A program made the position numbers and the translations under genes. This document shows positions 53,201-58,107 of a stretch of 64,000 nt of DNA, one piece after another. The notes beneath the pieces were generated by a model, which saw only the letters and a program-made list of their open reading frames with translations, was not told where the DNA came from and searched no databases. Where the stretch lies: NCBI GenBank assembly GCA_028023455.1, contig JAQFVV010006231.1, positions 5,906,036 through 5,970,035 on the forward strand, in the 5' to 3' direction. This DNA is from Epiperipatus broadwayi (lineage: Eukaryota > Onychophora > Udeonychophora > Euonychophora > Peripatidae). Within the stretch, counting starts at the first letter, position 1; each line of letters begins with the position of its first letter.

Positions 53201-56200
53201 ATGATGATGATGATGAAGAAGAAGAAAAAATAAAATATGTATTAAAAAATAATAGTAAATGTTTTGTAATCATACTTATATATTTATAATCATTATTTTT
53301 TTTTTATCTAGCAATTTTCAAAAATAAATTATAATCATTTTTATTTATTATTAAATTTGATAAAATAATAATTCCTAGGCTAATTATAATAGTTTATTCC
53401 TTATGTTTAGAATATTAAAAACATTATAAGATTTTTTTATATACCATAACCTTTATTATTATTATTGTATGAATATCTGACTCACATGTGCAGTATATAA
53501 AATGTGACACATTATGCAATATATATATATATTATGATTCAAATATTTGAAGAAATTTTATAAGTTTATAGTTATTTAAGAATATTGAAAGAAAAAAATT
53601 ATTTTTTTGTAAGTAATATTTAAATATAATATAAATTAGAATTAATTATTATTTGATTATCTCAGAACAAGAAATATCTATTATGTGTTATGTTGCACAT
53701 AATTCCTTTCAAAATATTTTCTAGTTTTAAGGTTTTCAAAAAAATATTTATTAAGAATTTGAAGCTGGCCAAATTATTTAGAAATAAAGATCAAAAATGA
53801 ATCTCATGCTTAGAAGTCAGAATTTCCATACATTTTAGTACTGTTATATATGATTTGTTAAAAAACTAATAAGTCTAAAGAAGTGAAATTCAGAAACACA
53901 AGCATTCAATGGGTCTCATAATTTATATATATATTTCAAATCGATGTCTGTATTTCTTTAAAATAATATATGTAACTTTATAAATAAATATTTGAAAATA
54001 CAGTAATTAAAAGTCTATAAAAATTATATGTATAACTATAACTTAGAAGCGCTTTCATTACCTTGTAGCTTTGTCGCATAAGCGCTTCTAAGTTATAGTT
54101 ATACATATAATTTTTATAGACTTTTAATTACTGTATTTTCAAATATTTATTTATAAAGTTACACATATATATATATATATTATTTGACTTAATCATATAT
54201 ATATTTTAATAAAATGTTCTGCTTTATTAACTCAACTTTATTTACCTGAATACCACTTGCATAGAATGTTGGGGATTTTAGTAAGCAAGAGATAATGAAA
54301 GGATATTGCATCTGTACAATTTTAAGTAGATCTGAATGAAACCTTCAAGACTTTATTTAAGAAGTAGAATTAAGAATCTTGCACAGCACTGATATTTGTA
54401 ATTAATTTTTCTCTCATTTATTGTGAATATTTTGTTTAGAATCAAAATCTTAGGTTTTGAATATCTGATTCATTAATTATGCAAAATATATAATCATGTC
54501 TTTTAGCTGAAGGCTATATTCTTGTTTAAAGTGATTAGAGATTAATTTCTAATTTGAAAATCAGCAACAATATTAGAAATGGATATGGTACTAATGTTTT
54601 CAATTATTTAATTCAACTAATGTTAGAAATATTAAAATAATATATTATATATAAATTTACCTAATCCATTGTTGTTTTTCCCCATTTCATTCACTATCAA
54701 CAATTACCCTAAACAAGTACTCAAATAAACATCAGGTATCCATTATTAAACTGGAAATCATCACATTTCATATAAAGTACTTTGTTATATATTTTAAATC
54801 CAATCAAATACATCACTTCCTATATAAGGATGACAATGATTTATAATATTACAGTATATAGTAGTTATTTAGATGTTATTAAAATATATTTTTTATTTTG
54901 ATGAATTTGAAATCTATAATAAGAATTTTTTGAAATACTGATTTATTAATAATAGCAAATGTTTAAACAGTTATTTGGATGGTGTTGAAAAATGACTGTT
55001 GTAAATGAGTGAATTCTAAAAAAAATGAGCACTAATGGATTGAATTTATATAATATACTATAACGGGATATCGGTTTTTACCAGAAAGAGGGTGCACATT
55101 TTACTACAATCAGACTTAAGGTCTTCAGGTAGAATGCTGGAGATGAAGCGATGAAATTCTAAGTCCATGATTACATATATCTTTACTATGCTAGCTCAAC
55201 AATTATTAGATAAATCTAGATGTAAGTTAGATTAGTTCTTCCACCTTTCATCCCTCTTTCAGTCACCATTATGCCATGATATTCAAACTCATGGAGAATT
55301 CGCAATTAGTTCTCTTCATGGATGGATTTAATCAAGTCATTTATTACTGTGCCTTTATATAAGCAATGACTAATAAAATATATTTCTAAAATGTTTATAA
55401 TATTAACATATATATATAAATAAATATTATATAGCTATTAATAATTAATGTGTTTATTTATTAATATGAATGTAATATAATAATGATTAAGTAGAGAGAT
55501 CAAATTAATAACTCAATAATATTTAATAAACAATAAAATGTGATATAAAAATAAATAAAATAATGAAAAATTGGGATGAACTTTTATCATTTTGAAAGAT
55601 TAATAAATAATATCTCCATTCCATATCCCATGATAAATTTTCATACCTTGACAATCTTTTCAAAAGAAAAGATTATAATTCAAACTAACATATATACAAT
55701 ATATAACAATAAACAAATCCAAAAGATTAATAATTTAAATGACTTATTAACACATTTATAGACATTTTTCATTTGTAATAAAAATGAATATATAATTATG
55801 TTTACTATATTAACTAGTAAGAATAATAACTTTGTTTAACTAATATCTGTTAAATGATAATCAAAATTTTACTTCATCTAATTTTGATGAGTTCTGTCAA
55901 ACTTTTAAATACGTTTATAAAATTCAATTTTATTTAATATTATAAATATATATATTTAGTTTAATAATTTACATTTATAAAATTAAATTTGGATGCTTTT
56001 ATTTCTATAATGATAAGCACCAAATTTTAAAATGAAAATCAATAAAAATAAACACATTAAAATAATATAAATAATAAAATAAAATATATAAATAAAAACT
56101 TATTTTCCTAAGCAAAGTAAGAATGGTTCTTTAAGTCTATATTTTATAATCCTGGTGGAGATCTCCTGATGTAATATATTTATCCATTGATTTAGCAATT

Positions 56201-58107
56201 ATATATTTATTCCAAATTAATAAATTATTAGCATTATCCAATGGTTTTGTTGTAATAAGATATAATACATCCTTCAAGAATAGATGTTCTTAACTCCATT
56301 TTTCCAGTTAATCATTCTACACAATTACTATTTTAAATTAGCATGAAAATTGGTTTTGAAACCTTTACGATATAATGTTCCACTCACTGCACATTGTAAG
56401 ATACTTTAAAACATATATATGATTATTTCAAATATATTTTTATATGTAGAAAAACAATGTAATAAAATAAAGTTATTAGAAATTTAAATAGATGTTCTTT
56501 TTTATATAATACTATTCTTTTTCAAATTTAAAAGAAAAAAGTATTTTTTTATAATCTAATCTGATCCTTAGGTTTTAATTACCATATAAATGAATCAATA
56601 TTACAATTTGAAAAAGTTAAACCTTTTTTGATTTTATAGAAATTCAATTCTAATCCAGAATAGTAATATCCATTAAAAGTAAATAGCTAAGAAAGTCATT
56701 TTTTCCTTCTTCTCTTTATTGTTAAGAATGAATGAATTGTTAATATTGAGTGTTTTTGTTTCAATTTTCAATGCTTGATTTATTTGCTCATTGTTATAAA
56801 TAAATATTAAGATATGATAAAAAAAATGTAAAATTGTTTTGTTTTTTTTTTTCAATTACAAATCTGGTTGATTATTTAAGTTTGAAATTTAAATAAGTAT
56901 CATTTCAACTTTATCTTCTATCAAAATAAATGTTAATCATTTATTTATTTTTGTTAAGTATATATATATTTATGCATTTTTATAATAGTTAATAATATTT
57001 AATAAATAAATGGTTTAAGTTAGAGATAGTTATAAATGAGTGAATAAGTGTTTTAGTGTGTTCCTATGTTGGGTTAACTAGAAGTTACCATTACAATACA
57101 TTCTAAAAGTTATTATATTAATTTTTAGCCCCAGCATGTGTGTTTAAAGTGTGGAAGAATGTTGTATATATATACAAATAACTATAACCATTAAATGGCT
57201 GTATTTTTAAATCATATAATAATAATTCAAACAAATTTGTTTAACATAGTATTCAAATTTTAAATAATATATTCTTTACTGGAAGTACTTTCAATTGTAT
57301 CACTGACAATCTTTATCGACCATTAATACAAATATACAAAAATAAAAACTTGTATTACCCATCATTCAATCCATTCAAGTTTTGTGGGAAATTTGAATGG
57401 ATTGAATGATGGGTAATACATGTTTTTATTTTGTGTACATTTGTATTAATGGTTGATAAAGATTATCAGTGATACAATCGAAAGTTTTTCCAGTAAAGAA
57501 TATATTATTTAAAATTTGAATACTGTGTTAAATAAATTTGTTTGAATTATTAATATATATATATTGAAATTATATTGGGTATTATGTAACCAGGTAACAA
57601 CCAATTAAAAGTTGGCTATGCATGCTGAAATCAGACGATTTAGAAATAGTATTTGTTCTCTGTTTCACCTAAGCTAAAAATGGATTACTTTCAGTCTAGT
57701 ACTCTAGGTTATATAAGAATTATGTCAGTTAAAATTTCTAGACAGCTTGATTTCAACCTGCATGGGCATCTTAACTGAAATATTTGTAAATAAATGCAAA
57801 GAAATGCTCACTAATTGCATTTTACATTTTATAAAGTCTGTGAAAAATTATTAATTATATATATTGTCCTTTTATTTTGTAGCATTTTATTTTATTCACC
57901 ACTGGCATCCTCGCATATTGTATTACGGACGTACCAGCATATTTGAAACAGCTCATAAGGAGAGAGAAACAACTTCAATATGATCTTCTTTATAATGCTG
58001 AACAAGAAAGAATTCAAAAAGAAAATATAGAAAAAGAACTTAATGTTTCCCCAACTCATCCTAAGCCTTTAACGAGACTTACAGGTGCAGCATCAAATTC
58101 ACGATGA
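2092..58107 (+). CDS. Anoctamin (TMEM16) gene, 3' nine exons
   Basis: Anoctamins are dimeric ten-helix membrane proteins that work as Ca2+-activated chloride channels and/or phospholipid scramblases. Nine exons with GT..AG borders join without phase conflict to 1124 nt, giving 373 residues and a TGA stop. They cover TM5 ([16 protein letters not shown]), TM6 (IELCIQL..NNIVE), TM7 (EYLEM..FPLAPL), TM8 ([15 protein letters not shown]), TM9 ([13 protein letters not shown]), the glycosylatable outer loop ending in FCRYRDYR, and TM10. The Ca2+ ligands of the family (Asn and Glu in TM6, two Glu in TM7, Glu and Asp in TM8) are all kept. The N-terminal domain and TM1-TM4 are outside the window. Exon-7 loop and LRRPVALRA segments resemble the ANO1 to ANO7 plasma-membrane group. 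The paralog, and whether it is a channel or a scramblase, cannot be decided here. Confidence 0.95.
2204..3883. other. Intron 1 left part, no gene seen
   Basis: Very AT-rich sequence without a recognisable repeat or a long open frame above chance. Confidence 0.6.
3996..4035 (-). ncRNA. Degenerate hammerhead ribozyme
   Basis: Minus-strand copy with stem I CCUCA/UGGGG intact. The core is UUGAUGA and stem III is ACUAAU, so a core position and a helix position are changed. Confidence 0.55.
4408..4447 (+). ncRNA. Hammerhead ribozyme motif, nearly complete
   Basis: CUGAUGA is at 4413-4419, the stem II region AAGC-CAAAA-GCUA at 4420-4432, GAA at 4433-4435, ACUAGU at 4436-4441 and C17 at 4442. Stem I is CCUCC/UGAGG: the pair next to the core is lost, but a U-A pair replaces the usual U-G at the third position. 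Confidence 0.65.
5150..7262. mobile_element. Cluster of broken family A ribozyme repeats
   Basis: At least four arms in alternating orientation are joined or truncated. They are recognisable by AGAGTTTTGCC tips, GACACCAAAATG, GGTTGCATTAGAT and AACTAGTCTGGG segments. Hammerhead remnants at about 5784-5822 (-), 6464-6503 (-) and 6953-6992 (+) have damaged cores. A SINE lies inside at 6201-6290. The cluster is older than the 17.7-kb array judging by its divergence. Confidence 0.75.
6201..6290 (-). mobile_element. tRNA-derived SINE in ribozyme repeat
   Basis: On the minus strand it has TAGCCGAGAGGTCATCGCA (A-box-like) and GGTTTGCATCCCGGCCG (B-box-like). It matches the SINE at 52305-52415 throughout. 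It splits a family A copy, so it landed after that copy. No clear target duplication or A tail is seen. Confidence 0.75.
7263..8254. other. Intron 1 right part, no gene seen
   Basis: Plain AT-rich intron with a 19-nt T run at 7829-7847. Nothing else is recognised. Confidence 0.6.
8255..8315 (+). CDS. Anoctamin exon 2 (TM5-TM6 loop)
   Basis: Acceptor TTTTCAG ends at 8254 and donor GTATAC starts at 8316. The 61-bp exon completes Arg and encodes [20 protein letters not shown]. This is the RF.GRPG extracellular loop that follows TM5 in anoctamins. It ends in phase 0. Confidence 0.92.
8316..9439. other. Intron 2 left part, no gene seen
   Basis: AT-rich sequence with A-rich low complexity at 9040-9200. 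No supported feature. Confidence 0.6.
9440..9918 (-). pseudogene. Degenerate coding remnant, probably from a transposon
   Basis: The minus strand is open for about 125 codons (for example [19 protein letters not shown], then [12 protein letters not shown]). After a single stop it continues as [20 protein letters not shown]. Frame length is well above that of the neighbouring intron. I do not recognise the family. A TIR element (9919-11267) is inserted at its 5' side and possible continuation lies beyond it at 11277-11398 (-). A transposon origin is inferred from context only. Confidence 0.4.
10106..10440. repeat. Two-copy 163-bp tandem repeat
   Basis: AATGTTTATTAA at 10106 recurs at 10269 with the same following blocks (TTAAAGTTACGG, GGACTTTATGTGTGTC, AAGAGTAAATCAAT). 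It lies inside the TIR element. Confidence 0.8.
10989..11234 (-). other. Subrepeat region with an 81-codon open frame
   Basis: The frame inside the TIR element matches no family I know. On the minus strand a motif of the form TTTTTCTAYG-WAAARCA-AGAAA recurs three times about 70-80 bp apart, giving [16 protein letters not shown] and FFYAKSKEK-like peptides in different frames. It may be a repeat rather than a gene. Confidence 0.3.
11462..11547. repeat. Small hairpin element nested in left TIR
   Basis: TAATAACTCACC..CTTTCAACCTGG pairs with CCAGGTTGAAAG..AGTTATTA. It is absent from the otherwise matching right TIR, so it is an insertion of a tiny foldback element. Confidence 0.7.
11563..11856 (+). 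CDS. 97-codon open frame in TIR element, unknown
   Basis: An ATG-started frame that begins in the left TIR (GAATACTGAACCC) and runs into the interior. It has many Cys and Leu residues (for example [16 protein letters not shown]). No family is recognised. It could be the remains of an element gene or chance. Confidence 0.25.
   Translation: MNTEPYCLMALCFTKRTSIYCFSSLNLQLTIQEVFLSCNRLPDEILRPLHCDSIRQVSALELSLRSDLMVAVFERNKTAKIHCQKFFRKHNGISFPY
12330..12960. repeat. Imperfect tandem repeats, period about 100-125 bp
   Basis: CCAACATCCCTA, ATCTAAAAACAAAGT, GTAATATTGTGTAAA and CAGTTAATTGATAA-type blocks recur four or five times with A-rich spacers. They form the interior of the 11417-13088 element. Confidence 0.65.
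13089..15424. other. Intron 2 right part; one small tandem repeat
   Basis: AT-rich intron. A 33-bp unit (AAGATTGCATATAATGTTAA..) occurs twice at 13200-13264. Nothing else is supported. Confidence 0.6.
15425..15522 (+). CDS. Anoctamin exon 3 (TM6, Ca2+ ligands)
   Basis: Acceptor TTACTAG ends at 15424 and donor GTAAGT starts at 15523. It encodes [18 protein letters not shown] then [15 protein letters not shown]. The ECxPxGC pair of cysteines and the TM6 helix are diagnostic. The first Asn of NNIVE (15497-15499) and its Glu (15509-15511) correspond to the TM6 Ca2+ ligands. It ends in phase 2. Confidence 0.93.
15523..17595. other. Intron 3 left part, no gene seen
   Basis: AT-rich sequence. An 85-codon frame at 16308-16565 has no recognisable domain and no splice borders that fit the gene. 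Confidence 0.6.
17596..17670. repeat. 38-bp tandem duplication at insertion site
   Basis: AGAATGGATCATATATATTT.. is repeated at 17596 and 17634. The second copy runs into the 13-bp target duplication of the ribozyme array. Confidence 0.85.
17792..17831 (-). ncRNA. Hammerhead ribozyme, all parts intact
   Basis: On the minus strand: stem I CCUCG (17827-17831) pairs with UGGGG (17792-17796) using wobble pairs. The core CUGAUGA is 17820-17826. Stem II is UGGC-CACAA-GCCA (17807-17819), GAA 17804-17806, stem III ACUAGU 17798-17803 and C17 at 17797. An outer helix AUCCAA/UUGGAU follows an internal loop. Stem III is self-complementary and loopless, so a dimeric hammerhead is expected. Confidence 0.82.
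18328..18360 (+). ncRNA. Hammerhead ribozyme with deleted stem II
   Basis: Stem I CCUCA/UGGGG, CUGAUGA (18333-18339), GAA (18346-18348), ACUAGU and C17 (18355) are all kept. The stem II hairpin is cut to UGACCA by a 7-nt loss. Confidence 0.65.
18776..18815 (+). ncRNA. Hammerhead ribozyme, near intact
   Basis: CUGAUGA is at 18781-18787, perfect stem II UGGC-CACAA-GCCA at 18788-18800 and GAA at 18801-18803. Stem III reads ACUAGA (last base changed) with C17 at 18810. Stem I CCUCA/UUGGG has one mismatch. It lies exactly 448 bp after the previous plus-strand motif. Confidence 0.65.
18982..20008. other. Intron 3 right part, no gene seen
   Basis: AT-rich intron with a loose internal direct repeat (TTAGAAATCTTAATTTGTAG near 19180 and a variant near 19298). 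Nothing more is supported. Confidence 0.55.
20009..20142 (+). CDS. Anoctamin exon 4 (TM6-TM7 linker, Ca2+ ligands)
   Basis: Acceptor ATTTCAG ends at 20008 and donor GTAAGC starts at 20143. It encodes a basic cytoplasmic linker ([12 protein letters not shown]), the conserved EKDFNLEP segment and NEYLEM at the start of TM7. The two Glu of EYLE (20127-20129 and 20136-20138) match the paired TM7 Ca2+ ligands. Reading through the donor reaches a stop quickly, which supports splicing here. Confidence 0.93.
20334..21213. repeat. Complex foldback element
   Basis: TTTTGTTGGTACTTTGATAT (from 20337) is the inverted match of the right end near 21150-21211. A second foldback, with arms of about 90 bp at 20995-21085 and 21100-21200, lies at its right side. 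There is no coding frame and no clear target duplication. Confidence 0.6.
21306..21454. repeat. Two-copy 75-bp tandem duplication
   Basis: TGAATCAATGTTTACAATAT at 21306 recurs at 21381 (with one extra T) and both copies end with GTTCAGTAAAGAATG. Confidence 0.9.
21659..21773. repeat. Small foldback, about 25-bp arms
   Basis: AATTGGCCATTATATAATCA pairs with TGATTATATAATAGCCAATT across a spacer of roughly 65 nt. It is MITE-like, with no clear target duplication. Confidence 0.75.
21774..24610. other. Intron 4 middle, no gene seen
   Basis: Mostly AT-rich sequence. 22600-23400 is more complex and may be an old mobile-element remnant, but no frame or family is recognisable. Confidence 0.5.
24611..25066. 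mobile_element. Foldback family B with tRNA-like centre
   Basis: The outer arms match (TATGTTGGACTATTTCTATC against the reverse complement of ..GAAATAGTCCAACATA). The inner arms also match (TTCAGGTGTTGCCAGCCTGA against the 24922-24957 segment). Between them sits a tRNA-like sequence at 24838-24920. Shorter relatives lie at 48498-48711 and 50681-50860. Confidence 0.8.
24838..24920 (+). other. tRNA-like sequence inside foldback
   Basis: TTAGCTCAGTTGATTAAAGC (A-box-like, 24844-24863) and GTAAGTTCAATTCC (B-box/T-arm-like, 24901-24914) are spaced as in a tRNA gene. The stems are poorly paired, so it is a tRNA-derived relic rather than a working tRNA gene. Confidence 0.5.
25067..25927. other. Intron 4 end, no gene seen
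   Basis: AT-rich intron with a TA microsatellite at 25281-25300. Confidence 0.6.
25928..26080 (+). CDS. Anoctamin exon 5 (TM7-TM8)
   Basis: Acceptor TTTTCAG ends at 25927 and donor GTGAGT starts at 26081. It encodes [20 protein letters not shown], then the [15 protein letters not shown] helix and [15 protein letters not shown]. This is the most conserved part of the family. Glu of EIRLD is at 26008-26010 and Asp at 26020-26022, matching the TM8 Ca2+ ligands. Confidence 0.95.
26081..28103. other. Intron 5 left part; one tandem duplication
   Basis: A 60-bp unit (TGTTTATAATTGTGGATAAA..) is repeated at 26313 and 26373. The rest is AT-rich with no gene. Confidence 0.65.
28104..28852 (-). pseudogene. 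LINE reverse-transcriptase 3' fragment
   Basis: Two overlapping minus-strand frames (28838-28533 and 28636-28247) carry C-terminal LINE blocks. In order these are [27 protein letters not shown], then after a frameshift [35 protein letters not shown] and [14 protein letters not shown]. The 3' end has the CCACTGCAGGATGAAGGTCT segment (as read on +). The fragment begins just after where the YADD box would be, so it is 5'-truncated as LINEs usually are. It most resembles RTE-like or F52C9.6-like elements. Confidence 0.85.
28819..28876. repeat. Perfect 24-bp inverted repeat at LINE 5' junction
   Basis: The first arm, 28819-28842 (LINE sequence), is exactly inverted at 28853-28876 after a 10-nt spacer CACCATGGTC. 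The second arm lies outside the LINE match and suggests snap-back synthesis at the end of reverse transcription. Confidence 0.9.
28877..30939. other. Intron 5 middle, no gene seen
   Basis: AT-rich sequence. A 93-codon minus-strand frame (29989-30270) and overlapping plus frames have no recognisable domain and are not supported as genes. Confidence 0.5.
30940..31325 (-). mobile_element. Degenerate LINE 3' end
   Basis: It begins AACAATCCACTGCAGGATGA (+ strand) like the end at 28104 and keeps scattered matches to that LINE (TAGGTCTCTTACAATGTCTT, GTTAAGTGTCCAAATCTCA). The frames are destroyed. Confidence 0.65.
31326..33812. other. Intron 5 right part, no gene seen
   Basis: Plain AT-rich intron with TA and TTA microsatellites (31845, 33290-33310). 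Confidence 0.6.
33813..33865 (+). CDS. Anoctamin exon 6 (start of TM9)
   Basis: A long T tract and TAG acceptor end at 33812 and the donor GTAAGT starts at 33866. The 53-bp exon encodes (G)[17 protein letters not shown], equivalent to the GIWYNIL..LAV..N segment leading into TM9. It is too short to recognise alone but is in phase with both neighbours. Confidence 0.92.
33866..35756. other. Intron 6 left part, no gene seen
   Basis: Very AT-rich sequence. Nothing supported. Confidence 0.6.
35757..36300. repeat. Duplicated unknown repeat (family E)
   Basis: Two nearly identical copies of about 205 bp (35757-35966 and 36090-36300) share TCACTATATAAATGAATACT, AACACAAGATAAAGTCTTTA and ATGTATGGGCAAATCTGAAG. 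A diverged third copy is at 63663-63880. The spacer holds an ATGAATGACG..CGTCATTCAT hairpin. Short internal hairpins suggest a structured RNA or element end, but I recognise no class. Confidence 0.75.
36301..38456. other. Intron 6 right part, no gene seen
   Basis: Very AT-rich sequence with A and T runs. No feature is supported. Confidence 0.6.
38457..38647 (+). CDS. Anoctamin exon 7 (TM9 and outer loop)
   Basis: Acceptor TTTTTAG ends at 38456 and donor GTAAGA starts at 38648. It encodes [20 protein letters not shown] and a long extracellular loop containing [23 protein letters not shown] and NESFTFC. NNS and NES are possible N-glycosylation sites, as in this loop of other anoctamins. It ends in phase 2, so Arg of CRYRDYR is split across the junction. 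Confidence 0.94.
38648..40057. other. Intron 7 start; faint tRNA-like relics
   Basis: 38815-38895 (-) and 38970-39025 (+) contain diverged A-box- and B-box-like blocks (AGCAGTGGTAGATTGATAGA; CTGAATCAAATTCCAG) that could be old SINE heads. 39345-39372 matches the family A tail GGTGATCATGTG. All are weak. Confidence 0.35.
40063..40793. mobile_element. Solo LTR with 5-bp target duplication
   Basis: The 731-bp block is much GC-richer than its surroundings. It starts TGCAGT and ends ACTACA (TG..CA with short inverted termini) and is flanked by the direct repeat ATCAT (40058-40062 and 40794-40798). No retroviral-type genes are next to it, so it is best read as a solo LTR left by recombination. The perfect duplication suggests limited age. 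Confidence 0.75.
40182..40333. repeat. 14-bp minisatellite inside the LTR
   Basis: Units of the form ATGCTCTCCAATGA or ATGGTCTGCAACGA repeat about nine times with interruptions. Tandem blocks in an LTR often mark the regulatory U3 part. That role is inference here. Confidence 0.8.
41009..41096 (+). CDS. Candidate extra exon in intron 7
   Basis: AATTTTAG before 41009 and GTAAGG from 41097 frame an 88-bp open segment. Joined to exon 7 it reads Arg then [18 protein letters not shown] and [11 protein letters not shown], a membrane helix followed by a charged stretch. The start phase equals that of exon 8 and the end phase equals that of exon 8, so exon 7 to this to exon 9 stays in frame. It sits in a short non-repeat island between the LTR and the hAT element. 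It is not homologous to exon 8. It could be an alternative exon, an exon of a nested gene, or chance. Confidence 0.35.
41141..44118 (-). mobile_element. hAT DNA transposon, full length
   Basis: Termini CAGGGATACTCAATC and, on the other strand, CAGCGATACTCAACC are inverted repeats. The flanks carry an 8-bp duplication (CTCTAATA at 41133-41140, GTCTAATA at 44119-44126, one difference). CAG ends, 8-bp duplications and the transposase inside fit the hAT superfamily, in the branch with GTF2I-repeat/ZBED-like transposases. Internal GGCCNNNNGGCC-type ends such as TGGGCCAT/GCGGCCCA extend the TIR. Confidence 0.92.
41342..43211 (-). pseudogene. hAT transposase, broken by stops and frameshifts
   Basis: It starts at ATG 43211. 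A BED-type zinc finger ([17 protein letters not shown]) is followed by [14 protein letters not shown], then an in-frame TAA at about 42612-42614. The same frame resumes ([41 protein letters not shown]). A frameshift near 42022, a further stop near 41910 and another frame change near 41755 precede the C-terminal dimerisation region ([35 protein letters not shown]). The element can no longer make transposase and is now intronic debris. Confidence 0.9.
44127..47341. other. Intron 7 middle; family A fragment
   Basis: 45579-45645 is a short piece of repeat family A (ATATTTTCAATCTAAGCTCA, TTATATAGTCATATAGG). 46550-46670 has TA microsatellites. The remainder is AT-rich without recognised genes. 44160-45100 is more complex but unassigned. 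Confidence 0.5.
47462..47501 (-). ncRNA. Hammerhead ribozyme, intact core
   Basis: Minus strand: CCUCA (47497-47501) pairs with UGGGG (47462-47466). CUGAUGA is 47490-47496. The stem II region CGCUAGAUGCA has two G-C pairs around UAGAU. GAA is 47476-47478, stem III ACCGCGGU 47468-47475 is a perfect 8-nt palindrome and C17 is at 47467. An outer helix CCCU/AGGG lies beyond an internal loop in stem I. Confidence 0.8.
47978..48017 (+). ncRNA. Hammerhead ribozyme, intact core, sense to the gene
   Basis: CCUCA is at 47978-47982, CUGAUGA at 47983-47989, stem II region at 47990-48000, GAA at 48001-48003, ACCGCGGU at 48004-48011, C17 at 48012 and UGGGG at 48013-48017. Predicted cleavage is after 48012. 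It lies in the transcribed strand sense of anoctamin intron 7. The two-pair stem II is the weak point. Confidence 0.8.
48317..48476 (+). CDS. Second candidate extra exon in intron 7
   Basis: A pyrimidine-rich CATTTCATTTCTCACAG precedes 48317 and GTGTGT follows 48476. The open frame reads [19 protein letters not shown] then [20 protein letters not shown] and [14 protein letters not shown], a basic loop plus a membrane helix. Its start phase (0) fits the end phase of the candidate at 41009-41096. Unspliced it stops at 48482-48484. Helix, basic loop and helix recall the TM6-TM7 part of major-facilitator transporters, but this is a weak impression. It may be an alternative end of the anoctamin, a nested gene or chance. 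Confidence 0.35.
48498..48711. repeat. Foldback family B, short copy
   Basis: ATATGTTGGACTATTTCCAT starts the left arm. The right arm begins GTTTGTATTTGGAAAAG. It lacks the tRNA-like centre of the 24611-25066 copy. Confidence 0.75.
48712..50188. other. Intron 7 right part, no gene seen
   Basis: AT-rich intron with a short GT microsatellite at 49803-49817. No supported feature. Confidence 0.6.
50189..50231 (+). mobile_element. LINE 3'-end fragment
   Basis: GAGAGGTCTTTGCCCTGCAG is the reverse-complement relative of the CTGCAGG..AAGGTCTCTCC end seen at 28104. Only the last few tens of bases of the LINE are visible. Confidence 0.45.
50309..50405 (+). CDS. Anoctamin exon 8 (CRYRDYR motif, TM10)
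   Basis: Acceptor TTCTATAG ends at 50308 and donor GTAATT starts at 50406. It encodes [18 protein letters not shown] and [14 protein letters not shown], the loop-to-TM10 segment of anoctamins. It lies at the end of an 11.7-kb intron holding an LTR, a hAT element, ribozyme repeats and two candidate extra exons. Confidence 0.93.
50406..52288. other. Intron 8 left part with family B foldback
   Basis: 50681-50860 is a foldback (ATACTTTTCCAAATACATTC inverted near 50800-50835) ending in family B AGTCCAACAT. The rest is AT-rich with no gene. Confidence 0.6.
52289..52431 (-). mobile_element. tRNA-derived SINE with 16-bp target duplication
   Basis: The perfect direct repeat AATTGTTCATTTACTT (52289-52304 and 52416-52431) brackets a minus-strand SINE of about 100 bp with an A tail (11 T on + at 52303-52313). 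It has TAGCCAAGATGTCATAGCAG as A box and GGGTTCGCGTCCCGGCCG with the B box. It is a younger, intact relative of the copy at 6201-6290. These are hallmarks of LINE-driven insertion. Confidence 0.9.
52432..53970. other. Intron 8, no gene seen
   Basis: AT-rich sequence with GAT/GAA triplet repeats at 53200-53230 and a TA tract at 53519-53532. Confidence 0.6.
53971..54163. repeat. Perfect inverted repeat with 84-bp arms
   Basis: 53971-54054 and 54080-54163 are exact reverse complements around a 25-nt loop that is itself not AT-only (CCTTGTAGCTTTGTCGC). Perfect arms of this length imply very recent origin or conversion between arms. No target duplication beyond AT-rich flanks. Confidence 0.95.
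54164..57221. other. Intron 8 middle, no gene seen
   Basis: AT-rich intron. 55040-55340 is less AT-rich (CATCCCTCTTTCAGTCACC, CTCATGGAGAATTCGC) and may be an old repeat, unassigned. Confidence 0.5.
57222..57550. repeat. Long inverted repeat, about 157-bp arms
   Basis: 57222-57378 pairs with 57393-57550 with few differences around a 14-nt loop. The innermost arm segment is TACCCATCATTCAATCCATT. It lies about 330 bp before the last exon and would form a long RNA hairpin in the pre-mRNA. Confidence 0.9.
57883..58107 (+). CDS. Anoctamin exon 9 and stop codon
   Basis: Acceptor TATTTTGTAG ends at 57882. It encodes [20 protein letters not shown], then a charged cytoplasmic tail ([30 protein letters not shown]) that looks like a coiled coil, then a Ser/Thr/Pro-rich end [15 protein letters not shown] is at 58105-58107. 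The DVP motif after TM10 is typical of the family (I/T PDxP). Confidence 0.93.
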   Translation, partial: HFILFTTGILAYCITDVPAYLKQLIRREKQLQYDLLYNAEQERIQKENIEKELNVSPTHPKPLTRLTGAASNSR

